DNA of 64,000 nt, from the NCBI GenBank assembly GCA_037074765.1, contig JBAMDO010000014.1, positions 248,001 to 312,000 of the forward strand. Reading direction: 5' to 3'. This document shows, piece by piece, positions 24,862 through 37,045 of the stretch. The translations under genes and the position numbers were made by a program. Source of the DNA: Mansonella perstans (taxonomy: Eukaryota; Nematoda; Chromadorea; Rhabditida; Onchocercidae). Positions within the stretch are counted from its first letter, which is position 1. Every line of letters starts with the position of its first letter. The notes under the pieces were generated by a model, which was not told the DNA's origin, did not search any database, and worked only from the letters and a program-made list of their open reading frames with translations.

Positions 24862-27622
24862 CGATCAACAGCGATAGCAAAGATTGTCAATGAAGCTAAC
24901 AAACAATCAATTCAGTACGAATTCCCCATTGCTGTTTAATAAGCAGTTGTTTAATAATGGTTTATGCTTACTGATAATTAATGCGTTAATTTTTGCTGAG
25001 CTATTAATGATTGATTGCTTGTAGGTATATTACTCCTGGTAAAAAAATGCAATTTAGTATGAAAAGAAATTAATTCAAATTTTTTCCATTTAAATTACTT
25101 ATATCTGTGATAATTTAACTGTTTCCATACACATTGATACTAACTTTAAATAATACCACTAAATTTCTTAAAATCCACCCTTTCATGAATGGGTAAGTTT
25201 GATAGGAATATGATCCGCTTTATTCTTCATACACATGTCAGTTTAGTCAAATCTCTTTTGTCTATTGACAATTCAAATTTATTTAATTCATTAGACAAAA
25301 CTGTAATGAATTTTAGCGCAAACTTAGGTAACGATTTGGAGAATAGCTTGTCTGATAGTAGCAATGGACGATGATCATTTAAATTACAAATTGGTGCCAT
25401 TTGAATTTAAAACGGAACATGTGAATTACTTTAGCACCATTTTCTATTTTGCATAAAGACTTAATAGACTTATTCAATAATTCTGCAAAATAAGCAAAAA
25501 ATTGACAAGTATATTTGATATATTTCACCCATTTTGATATCGTATCAAAACCTTAAATTTAATTAATGGAAGGCGAAAAATTAAAATGACTGCTATGAAT
25601 TTGCTTTCATAGAATTAATGAAGGAGTGATGTACCTAAAGTAAATAGTAAGCCAAACGATCATTTCACCGACTACTTAAAAATATAAGCTATAAATCGCG
25701 GGAGAATCTGTAATTACATGGATACTCTCCTCGATCTCCTCCTGTTACATCAACGCGACAAATTTAAGCAGTAAAATTTTGACATCTCCATCAGCTGAAA
25801 TAATTTAAAAATATAAGAAAAAAACTGATTGGTTACTTTCGCTCGTATCTACATTAAATTAACATTACATGTTATAAATAAGCGGAAAGTGAAATAACCG
25901 CCCTGTTGGAAAATTTCCGAGTCATAATGCAGTTTCCTCGAAGCATTTGTTTGAAGTTAAATGCTCATGAAACAAATGATCTGATAAATCTTTTTTCCTC
26001 AAAATTATGGAACGTCGGCATACCGTACGGAACCTCTCGCTTATAATCAAGCCAATTTATGTCAAAATGTTATATATCAGTTATAGCAAAGAAATTAAAC
26101 CAGAAAAACTGCGAGAAGAAAATTTGGAGCTTACAACAATGAACAACACCGTAGCTGAGCAAGAACGACCAGAAGCTTCTTTTGTGTAAGGAGAGAATCT
26201 GCAAACCGTAACATAGTAAAATGATTTACGAAAAGTTTAGGCAATCCTCTTTGCTTTTTGTATGGAGCAAAATTGGAAGTTTGATGAGAGGCAAAAACAG
26301 CTCCAAATTCAAAAGTTTATTTAAATTTCTTTCATGGTTGCATCCGTAGTTAGAAATGAAAATTGAAAAGAATTGCGATAAAGGGAAAACGATTTATGCC
26401 AAAAATGATGGCAATAACACATTTAATTTCATTTAATAATATACAATGTCAAATCTGTTTCTTGATCACTAATACTATCGACTGTAAATTTTAATAATTT
26501 ATTATTCTAAAATTTTTATTTTTGCACCAAATAATTCAACAAATTCTAACTCACTAAAACTTTGAATTTTTTTCATCACCAAAAACTTGACCACTAAAAA
26601 ATAGGCAAGCAAAAATAAATTCTAGAAAAATATTATTAAGGAAGTCCAGAAAAAATATCAAGAAAGATTTTTAGCAGTGAATTTCTTGATCACTAATACT
26701 ATTGATTGTAAATTTTAATAATTTTTTATTCTAGAATTTTTATCTTTGCACCACCAAATATTTCAATAAATTTTGACTCATTGAAACTTTTTTCTGGCAT
26801 TTTTTTCTGTTTCTTTTATCTATCATTAAGAAGAAAATACCGAGTTTTAACTGATTCGATCATTAATTAACACTTTTAAATTAACATTTTGATGCAGTGT
26901 TTGATAAAATTGTTGAAGCGACAAAATTCATCGATAGTATGGATTTAGATTATCTCATAAATGTTGTGCAGTTTGCTTCCAAAATTTGAGTTATCTTGCA
27001 ATTCTGAAGCATTTTACGAAACCGATTTATATTCTCATTGATTTCTCGAAAATTCAAATCAGTGGGTTAAATGAAATGTGATAAATAGTATCATGAGGCT
27101 ATTTCAAAAATTGCAGCAAAATTTGTGGTAGTAGTAAGCGATGTTATAATAATATGACGAACAATATTTTGCATTAAGTGTAACCGAAAGATCTCTTCAT
27201 ACTATAAAGGATTTCTAAGAGGTTTCTTTAAAGTAGGTCTATGCAATAACATCATTCAATCTGTTCAGTAAAAGCGCAATTGTCCTAAGGAATAAGCTTT
27301 ATTTATTCTCACTGCATTTTAATATGAATGAATGAATTAAAAAATCAGAGGAAATAATGTGAATTTGAAAAAAGATAAATTTACAAAAAATTGCTGCTGT
27401 CATTTTCTATTAATAATCTCGCGATTCATTAATTAATTTGCAGAAATAAAAAAAAAAATTTTTTTGAATTAAAAAAAATCTACAAAATAACAATTTCCAT
27501 CGATTAATTAATGCACATCATTAATTTTTTTTCCGACAATTTTTTAATTTTTTCAACTTTTTTCAATTTTCAACAATTTCAATTCCCGATAAAAATCAAG
27601 ATGTGAAGAATTTTTTATAGGC
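24862..27622. other. Intergenic region between the two lipase genes
   Basis: This is A+T-rich sequence holding the lipase A 5' flank and lipase B 3' flank. Open frames at 25189-25374 and 26007-26189 (+) have no family match I recognise and no convincing partner exons. A pair of about 115-base direct repeats lies at 26458 and 26682. Confidence 0.5.
26458..26795. repeat. Direct repeat pair, about 115 bases each
   Basis: Copies at about 26458-26575 and 26682-26795 share TTCTTGATCACTAATACTAT exactly, then diverge moderately (about 80-90% by eye) with small indels. They are offset by 224 bases. Neither copy is coding as far as I can see. Confidence 0.75.
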
Positions 27623-30600
27623 TTAAAATTGTTGAGCAAATTTTTCGTCTCTTTCACTATTAATGATCGATATAATTGGTTGATAAATATCATCAGCTGC
27701 TCGTAAACCCCAAATGAAATCCAAATGATTGTAATCTTTGAATGCTTTGTTTTCTCTGATTGACATTTTCGGTAAAACTGATAGCAATGATTCCTTGAAA
27801 ACGAACAAAAATCGTTATGCAACAATGATTTTTGTGTCATTTTAAGTGAAAATAACATTTTGCTCATCAAAAATAATTTCAGCATTTCTTTAAGCTAGCA
27901 ATTCTCTTTTTTCCAAAATTAATAATTTCGTTTTTAAAATAGCTAACCTTAATGTCAGTCGGATTCGCTAACCAATCATTAAAACCCCAATATAGATAAA
28001 TTGGCGCATTAACTGAACTTAGATCATAAATTGTTGGTGAGTCCTAGAAGAGGTAAACTTTTAAGAAAGATAGTTTTAGAGAAGTAAAGTAGCTGGAGAT
28101 ATTTTAAAAAAGAAGAAAACTTATGGTAATTTGTTAAATGCAATTCCTTTATTAATCGTTCAATCATAAAATTAAATTTTATTTAGTTTAAAATTTCATT
28201 CTTCAATTTTTTTTTATTAAATTAATTAAATTGTCAATTTATCTTCTAAGTTAATTAAAAGCCAAAAAATCAAAATTTTACGCTTCCGTAATGTATTCGA
28301 TTTTCTGCAACCGAATCATAATCATATGCTTGCAATTTCCCGCTGTTAACCATCTGAATCCAATGAATCATATTCTTTACTGATGTACCACCTTCCCCAG
28401 CGACATATACCGATAAACGGCTCTGCAAAATTATCTCATCAATCAAAGATTATAATTATTACTATAAATGTAAAGATTGAAAAAGCATGCATCTTATTGA
28501 ATTGATCTTTCTCTCTGAAGCTGTTATTTGAAAGACATTAAAAAAAAAAGAAAAAAAGAAAATTTTTTAAATTAAAAAATTTCAAAATAAATACGTATAC
28601 CATATTGAATTGATTACTCTTTGGACCTGCTATTTGAAAGAGAACATCGCTGCATAATGGATTTAAAAAGTAGTTGTCACAAATTAGCAGACTAAGTGCT
28701 CTTATTAAATGATTATTGCGAGCAAAAAATTTTGTTCCAAAGAAGTAATGCATTAACTGCAATAAAAATTAATTTTATAACTTAAGAAAAACATATTTCT
28801 TGCATCAACAATAATAATAATGCAAATAATTAATTGATAGACATTTTTTTTTACGTCAACAGTAAAGAATGATGTTATTTTCTTATTTCATCAATAATAA
28901 TAATTGGAGAAATTAGTTAATTGAGATTTTTTTCCCCCCACTCATTCATTTATTACGCTATTTCTAAATTATCATTGAAATATGCATGTGAAGACACGAT
29001 CTGGTATGATTAAAAGTCTTCTAACAATATGTTGTGATATGATGTGCCATAAAAATTATACCCTAGCATTGGAATAAAATTTGGTAGCAAATATTTTGAA
29101 CAATCCTTTTACATGAGAAACAGTTCCAACTGGTCCTAACGCAAAGAATTTTCGAACCTGAAAATTTTCCTGTTTAAATTATCAAATTTGAAAGTAATTT
29201 TTTCTTAAATTAATTGTATTTCTCATTACATGCAATTAATTTGTACAATTGGAAATTTTACCCTTTATCAAGGGTAAAAAAAAACAATTAGTCGTCAATT
29301 GATAATGATTAATTACTCAGAAAGAAGTGCAGCATTTTTTCAATGTTGCATTTATGCTTTAATAATTTTGAAAGAAACGTTAAATGATTGAATTTTTCTT
29401 CCACAAATTTTTTATGCCACAAAATTTATTTGTTAGTACAAAATACATTTGTTTTTCTTCCAAAAGTTAAATTTTAAGCAACTAAATAAAAATGAAACGA
29501 AAACCTTTGATGCAAATTTTGGATCTTGTGAAAGTTTAACAAACATAATCAATGTACCCTGTGAAAATCCCACATAATATAAACTTCTCTGCTTTGTTAC
29601 ACTCAATATAACATCGAATGTTGCATCCAAATCATACTTCACTAATTCATCCACACTGAAATTCATACCAATTATAAATGCATTAATGAGTATTTTTCAA
29701 ATTTTTTTCTTTTTTTAAAAAAAACATTTGTTAATCTAATTGTTTCATTGTTCTGGCTTATGTAAATTTTGCATTAATTAACCTGAAATCCCAAAATAGA
29801 TCACTTGTGACGGAATAATTCACGTGATTTGTTGCGTAACTATTTCCACGCGAATTACCAAGCCACACATCAAATCCAGCATCAGCCAGGATGAATGATG
29901 CAATTGAAATTTTTATTTTCAAAATAAATAATAGAATAATTGAAAAATGCATACTTTAATAAACACGAAAAAAAATGATCTATTTTATTATGGGAACAAA
30001 TAACAAAGGAGAAGAAATATACCGAATGATTGATTTGGAAGATTTTCCACCCAATCGGCACTTGAGCCAAGTAAGCCATGTTGCAGTAAAATTACTGGAC
30101 GATTTTTTTTCATAACAGAATTATCTGAAAAAAAATTTTCAAATTGATACGTCATTTTTAATACAATAATTAATATTGATATGAATGATTCTTTCAGTAT
30201 TTAATTTTGGATATATCTTCTTACTACAGCATCACGAGAATATTCCGACGGAAAATCAGAAAACCAATAATCAGAACAACTGATTTTGATAAATTGAATT
30301 ATATTATCTCATGTTTATTGCCATGCCAGTAATCGCTTGCAATAGTTAAGTTTCATTCTAGTAATTAGGTTTATTTCAATCTATATGATAAAAATTTGTT
30401 TTCTTTTTATATATTATACAATCAAAATTATTTTGACGAAAGCTTCAAAATAAAAATACTCACTTTTGCCAAACGGAATACGATGAAGGTCTAAAATATA
30501 ACCATCAGCGGTATATGCATGAAATACCTGCACTGGATAACCATGATAAAGTATCATCTCAATCTAAAAAATATTTATGATAAGCGATATCATATCAGTG

Positions 30601-30887
30601 ATTTTCTTTTTATTTTAATATTTTTTGTATTACTCAATATGCGGTACTTTTTTGATGTTTGCATATATGATTTTCACAGGACAAAAAACTTGAATATGCA
30701 GTTTCATAAAATGAGCTTTATGAGTACTGTATATTTAACAAAAAAAAAAAAGAACGAAGAAACATCAAATGCATACCGCTGTCATACTTATTTCTGGTGG
30801 TACACTTGAACAATTATATGCTCGAATGATGATGAGAAAAATGCTGAGAATAGTATTCATTGCATTCAGATTGTGCAAATTTTTCAT
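27623..30887 (-). CDS. Acid-lipase family alpha/beta hydrolase (lipase B of tandem pair)
   Basis: Ten exons, in coding order: 30777-30887, 30464-30563, 30023-30124, 29783-29897, 29505-29655, 29062-29157, 28601-28756, 28282-28422, 27948-28043 and 27623-27793. They give 412 residues. It is the same LIPA/LIPL family as the neighbour. Ser174 sits in GFSQG, Asp347 in WGFNDWLAN and His379 in [10 protein letters not shown], so the triad is intact. The first exon encodes a clear signal peptide ([13 protein letters not shown]), pointing to the secretory or lysosomal route. Three internal exons (115, 151 and 96 bases) and the penultimate one (96) match lipase A exactly in length, showing tandem duplication. 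One flaw is that the fourth exon is preceded by GCAT rather than an AG acceptor. The gene may use a non-canonical site, carry a damaging change, or contain a base error. The last exon uses AAG. Confidence 0.88.
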
Positions 30888-31251
30888 TATCGTACTAATC
30901 AGTCCTTATTTGTTGTTTCAATTCTACAGAATATAGAGATTTATTTATGAAATGTATAATTTACGTAATCAAAATCAAGCTGCATTTTAATAACAAATTA
31001 AGGAACGAATCCGGGAAACGATGGCATCTTTGCAATATTCGATAACAACTGTTCTGACGGATGAATCAATATAGGATGAATCAATATTTCTCAATAGTGA
31101 TGAAGTTTTTCTTAGTTTAATTTTATTTTGCATTATCCTTATCATTTACATTCCTTCTGATATTATGTGGATGATATTTATTGCTTGCTACTTATCAGCT
31201 TAGGATAATGAAAAATTGCTATACATTAATAGAGCTTAATTTACATTAATC

Positions 31252-31292
31252 GAGCTGAATTTTAATGATAAATTGAGCTGAATTTTAATGAT
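31252..31292 (+). repeat. Exact 18-base direct repeat with 5-base spacer
   Basis: GAGCTGAATTTTAATGAT occurs at 31252-31269 and again at 31275-31292. A looser third copy precedes it. Confidence 0.8.
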
Positions 31293-32487
31293 TAATGGAT
31301 GATTCTAGTCATTATCATTTATCAAATCAAAATACTGGAAAACAGGATGTTATCAAACTTGAATTCTGGTAGTTCTACATTATTGGAAAATATATTGTGT
31401 TATTTTTTTTTCAAACTTCAAATAGAACAATGGAAAATCATTTTTTAATGAGGGATTTATAATTGCATTACATTCCAAAGTTTCTTGTACTAATTTTTGA
31501 ATCTGTAAAGCTAAATTTATTCGTGCAGATGAATAAAAAAATGGAAAAAAATACTTGTCAAATGTTTAAATAAATTAAAGTGCAAGATATAATTTAAAAC
31601 TTTAAGCAATTTTGTGCAAAGCAAAAAGTGGGGATGAAATGTAATTCGGGACTTGTAAATGAGAGATATCAAACTTTCATTATTGTATAAAATATTTGAC
31701 AAAATTTCCTGATAAAGTGCAAGTTAAGAAGATAACGAAATTAATTAAGAAATTTAAGAAAAGTGTTAAATAAATTAAATGAACGATCAGGAATTTTACA
31801 CATTTAAAGAAAATATTAAGGCAATGCATATTTCTTGCATTGGTAACATGAACAGAAAAAAGCTATTGCAAAGGAAAGCAATAAATTTTAATGTTGAAGA
31901 AAATTATTGGAAAAAAGTACAATTATGAAAAATAATATTTTCACTTTATTTACTTTTCGTAAATTTAAAAAAATTTTGTTAAACTAAATGTTGCTAGAAA
32001 GTGAAACAAACAAAAACAAAAATACTACTAAATTAATTGATGATTTATAAATGGAATTGAACGTATATCAACTATCAATTATGATTAAATTGTTTTTTTT
32101 TATACTGTTTAAATAATTCGAAAATTAGACAAGTTTTAACGAACATTCATTGCTCTGAATATTAATTGATTTGAGTATTAATTGCAAAAATCTGAAATTA
32201 TACGTATGCTTATAAAATTTTCATATAACATTAAAGCATAGCAATATTGATTTTCTAAAATTTTAAAAACTTGATGTTAGTATTCAGAAAAAATTAAATT
32301 AAATTAATTTCATTGCAATATATTTGGTAAAGAATTGGTTGTATTGTGGTTTCTGGATAATAATTTCAATTGATAAATGAAAAATGAATCTGAAAACGAT
32401 TATAATACAAGTTCAATTTGGATTACTTGAATATTTAATTGAATAAAATGATTTCAAATGAGTATGACTAACATCTAGCAGCGTGCA

Positions 32488-32533
32488 TATCAGTTTATCG
32501 GACATTAAAAAATCAATATCCGATAAACTGATA
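32488..32533. repeat. Perfect 15-base inverted repeat (hairpin)
   Basis: The left arm TATCAGTTTATCGGA (32488-32502) pairs perfectly with TCCGATAAACTGATA (32519-32533) across a 16-base A+T-rich loop. It lies in the gene-poor region, far from any modelled exon. Confidence 0.85.
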
Positions 32534-33900
32534 AACAATAAATAAATCATGAGCGCAGCATAAAATTAACAAGTTCATTCCGTAATATTTATCCTTATTT
32601 ATTTGTGATATCACATCTCAGAAGTCTATGATTAAAGTAATATCGTATTTTGTTTACTAATATTTTAAAAAAAAGAAAGAAAAAACTCTTTTTGCATCTA
32701 ACAATATTGTCAAGGAAATTATCAGTAAAATTACATACGATTGTTTATTTAATTCTTTTTTAAAAACATTTTAACAGTTTCTTATTTTCCATGCCTATGC
32801 ATTATCTGTCTGTCGTTTCATTATTTATCTATCGTTGCTGCAATAAAAAATTATAAGACAAGGTTCTTATTAAGTCTATAAGTTATGAATTATTTATCAC
32901 TAAATATGAACTATTGTAAAAAAAAGTTAAAAAAAAGATCAAAAATCACTTAAAATATTTATGTATGTGTATGTTGCCTTTTTTGTAACGTATGAAAAAA
33001 ATTTTTAATTCCATTTCTAAGGTTAAAAAAAGTTTTTATTGAAAAATGTGAATCATTTCAAAATGTTGCAGAATTTTAAGTTGTAATTTTATTTTAAAAT
33101 ATCACACAAATGAGGAAATCATGGAAAAAAAAGAAAGAAATATTTCATCAGATGAAAATATCGATGAAATAAAGTAAACGGAGGATAATGTATTGATAAA
33201 GGATTTTCCTTTTTTTTTCTTCCTCATACAAATTTCAATTATTGTAGTACAACTGTATTATTTCATAAACTTCAAGAAAAAATTAACCGGAAAAATTCAT
33301 TTTCAATTTTTTGAATTTTTTTTTAAGATGGAAATTATTTTTATAAGTATTAAAGTACTAAATTTTTTTTTCAAGTTTACAAAATACATATTTCCGACGA
33401 TAGAGAGTAACTATATTTTAATAAAAATTTTGCTGAAAAAAAGACATTCCTAATCACTAAAATGATATGTATGGGCAATTTTTATTAATAATTATAATAT
33501 TTTCTTATATAATTTCATTTTTATGATTAATGTTTGCATTGATTAATCTTTGTTAATTCTGCGCTGATAATTTTATCAACATTTCTATTGATAGTCATTT
33601 TAATCATCAAAGTTTACATCATTGGATTCATAACTAATTGCTAAAGTTTACACTGTCAATAAATGACATCGTAATGATTCACTTATCAGCAATTTCAATA
33701 TCACAACATAATGAACGAACGCTTCAAAAATTCTTCACTATCATGCTAATAAAATTTTTATTGATCTGATAAATTGTCAGCAATCGTAATAGGAGAACAA
33801 AAGAAAAGACAAAATTCTGAATTTGCTGATTATTAACCAATTGTTCCCTAATTAAAATTTATGAATATATATCTGCATATGGACACATACAGACATAGGT

Positions 33901-33918
33901 ACACACACACACACACAC
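33901..33918 (+). repeat. (CA)9 microsatellite
   Basis: Nine alternating AC units are flanked on both sides by imperfect ACAGACATA-type units. Confidence 0.85.
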
Positions 33919-34140
33919 AGACATAGACATACACATATAAACAAATATTTAGAACAAAATTTTTTTTTCTGCTCATTAAAAATATTAAAATTGAAATAAA
34001 TAATTGTTTTTTTCGGCAATATTTACTTCGTATTTTTCTTTTTTAAATAATTCAAATAATGCTGTTTATAATCCCTAACATTTCAAATTGAACATTCGAA
34101 ATTAAGAATTTTGAAAATAAAAAATTAAATTAAATTTAAT

Positions 34141-34328
34141 TTTTCTTTCAAAAGGAATAAATGACCTCTAAAAATGATCTTGACTTCCTCGAAAGTATTG
34201 CTTTCTTATTGTCAAAATTGAAATCATTTGGAAGTTTTTTTTCCAAAAAGAATAAATGACTTCTAGAAATGACCTTGACCTCTCGAAAGTGCTGCTTTCT
34301 CGTTGTCAAAATTGAAATTATTTGAAAG
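34141..34328 (+). repeat. Two-copy tandem repeat, about 94-base unit
   Basis: Copies at 34141-34233 and 34234-34328 share GAATAAATGAC, CTCGAAAGT and TTGTCAAAATTGAAAT in the same order, with scattered substitutions (about 80-85% identity by eye). No open frame runs through them. Confidence 0.8.
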
Positions 34329-36246
34329 CAAAATCCAAATTGAAATCAAAAGTAAATTTGCAATTTGAATTTTTTGCCTTCCAGCAATTCATCATACTGA
34401 TGCATAAGCAGTATTTTAAAGGCATTTGAGAAAATACGGCAATGTAACTATAGTAACTGTAGATAGCGAAGAAATTTGAAATATTTCAACAATATAGAAA
34501 TACGTTCATACAATTATTCGTCAATATTAACACACAAACGTTCGACAAACAAAAAATATTCCATTGTCATGGAATATTTGTTCCTGGCGAATAATACAAC
34601 TAAAGCCCAATCAGTGCGCTTTGATTTGTAGAAGTAATTTGCGAATTCTTGTAATGATGATTTACAATATGACCCCAGCTTTAGTTTTATTATTCGTTTT
34701 ACGTAGAAAGATGTACAAATCAGATACAGCTGAATGAATGAAGAAGAGAAATGAAGGTCGAGTGGGACCTCAGCAATTGATCCTCCTGTTCATGTCGTAT
34801 TAATCTGCAACATTCCTACAGTGTGATTTATTTTTAATGAACTGGAATAAAGTTCAATGCAGGTGCTTTATTAATTACAGCAATTTAACATGAAAATATG
34901 AGCTTAGCTATTATAAAAAAATAAAAAAAAAGACAATATCGGCATAACAGATAGCTTTCTTTGTTACATACAACAATTCAGACATTGCAAATAAATTTGA
35001 TAGAATGGATGGTTCATTTCCTTCAAGATTGTAACATTTGTTTTAATTTTCTGTGACCTGAGAAATGTTGGAATAAAAGAAAACAAATTTAATACTAAAA
35101 TTTTCTTTATTGCGAGTTTACAATCCCAAGATATTTTGTGATGTAAAAATATACATTAATTATTTCAACATATTTTTGTACTGTGGAAATGTTTCAGATT
35201 TGTCCAACATCCATAAGTTACATTGTCATGCTCAAAGTACTACTATTTTAATGCTTCAATATGGATTGTTTGATGATGAAAAAAATAAATAGCATTTACT
35301 TTTGATTTCAATTTAGATTGTACTTCCAAATACTTTTTATTTCATTAATGAAAAAAACCGCCATAGTTGTTTTTAGAAATCATTCATTTCTTTTGAAAAA
35401 GAAACTAAATTCATTTTCTCTTTTTGAAATTTTTAATCTCAGATATTTGAAATCATCTTTTATTTCAGCAAATAACACTGATATACTGAAGTAAAATGAA
35501 AAATTATATCCAAAAATTGTTTGTTTATGCTTTTCAAATCCAAACTTCCATTGGGTCTTACATTTTTGTAAAATATCGTGATGGCATTTTAGTCGATCAG
35601 ATTAACCAGCTGATTACTATTGACTGACAGGTATGCAATTCGTCATAGAAACCTATCAAATTATCATTACTTAATCCTGAGGATATGACGAGAATGAGGC
35701 ACAAATATTTCCGATACTGAACTCATAATCCTCTCCAGTTAATTATTTTTTTAAACTATGATTCGCAAATGTTGTAACATCATTGTTCTTTTTAATATTC
35801 AGAAAATCCAAGCCATGTTCAAAAAATTTAACTTCGCAACTCTCTTAGTATCTGCAATAAAATGGCAGTTAATGAATTCATCCATCCAGAGAGTGAAAAA
35901 AAAATAAATTTTTTTTTTGTCATTATGATCTAAATATTGTCACGTTTATTGTTTGTCTTGAATAATAAAAATTCATCAAGAAATCTAAGCATATTATTTG
36001 AAAGCATGAAAAGTTGAAGATGCATTTATTATAGAAGCAATCATTAGAAAAATTAACAATAACAAAATTTCTCGACAAAACTAATTTACTGGAATAGAGT
36101 TAAAAAAATTATGGAAGTAATTACATAATGAATAAGGATGATATGTCAAATCATTTACACAGAAATGCTTTTTTTTTTTAGAAAACAACATATATGAAAT
36201 AAATGGTATTAAAAGACTTAACATTTCTGTAAATATGGAATGATGC

Positions 36247-36271
36247 AAAAAAAAAAAAAAAAAAAAAAAAA
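36247..36271 (+). repeat. Poly(A) run of 25 bases
   Basis: This is an uninterrupted A run in intergenic DNA. No target-site duplication or upstream gene copy is visible to suggest a retrogene. Confidence 0.8.
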
Positions 36272-37045
36272 TATAAACAGCTTTAATACTTGGTTATTTT
36301 TGAAAAGGCAAGTTTTGATTTGGTAAGAAAGAAGAGGAATGCAAATAAGTTTAAAATGAGATCTCAATTTGCAAATTAAGTGATTTTATTTGTGTTTAGC
36401 TGATTTTTGATTTTATGCAGCAAATGCCAACTAAATGAATATTTTGAATTTGAAATTTTAAAAGATTCCCCAATATGCTAAAATTAATGCAATTTGAAGA
36501 ACTCTGAAAAGTTCCTTCCTAAAAGGACGAGGTAAATGTAAATTCTCAAAATACTTAGAGAGAAAAAAAAAGGATTGCTGAATATATGAAGCATCACCGT
36601 ATCTTTTTATTAATGTATAGCATTTAAAGCACTTGAAATTTGTGAAGGTAATATTTGTAGTGAAAGTTAACAAGATTGTACATACGACTTCTTGAAAGCA
36701 ATTATAGTATGTTGGTAAGGCAAGGAAAATTTGAGATTTGCTAACTTCAAACTTTCTCAGAAATGTAGAAAGAATGAAATGAAAAGTGATCCTCTAATGA
36801 ATTCAAACGATCATACATCATGATTCATTTATAAGATATGATATGAAATAACATGCATATAATTAAAACAAGTTCAGATAGGAATGGCAATTAGAAGTGC
36901 TATTAACTGCATAAACCAATCCCTATGCCATATATTAGCACAGCTCTTTGAATGAACAAAAAGCACGCCATGTTGACTTATCATTTTTATTAAACAGTAA
37001 TTTTCAGTTGAAGCAGTAGTGTCTAATGATCGACTTTCCTCTAAT

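Larger units (their letters stand above)
30888..37045. other. Gene-poor region of 6.2 kb
   Basis: Strongly A+T-rich, with no open frame that resembles a known family and no linked splice sites. It holds an 18-base exact direct repeat (31252, 31275), a 15-base inverted repeat (32488-32533), a (CA)n tract (33901-33918), a two-copy tandem repeat (34141-34328) and a 25-base poly(A) run (36247-36271). TTTATT at 36986-36991 is a minus-strand AATAAA about 55 bases past the CAP-G stop. Upstream elements of lipase B lie at the left end. Confidence 0.55.

Noticed and set aside
25189..26189. Two short plus-strand open frames between the lipases
   Set aside because: About 60 residues each, no recognisable motif, no consistent exon joins and no clear start context.
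29758..29952. Lipase B exon extended upstream with a hydrophobic N-terminus
   Set aside because: The extension is in frame but would insert about 28 hydrophobic residues between NQSF and FILADAG, where lipase A and LIPA have none.
36247..36271. Poly(A) tail of a retrogene
   Set aside because: No gene-like sequence or target-site duplication adjoins the run.
30888..37045. Bacterial endosymbiont insertion in the gene desert
   Set aside because: No bacterial protein, rRNA or codon pattern is recognisable. The stretch has the same A+T-rich, stop-dense character as the other spacers.
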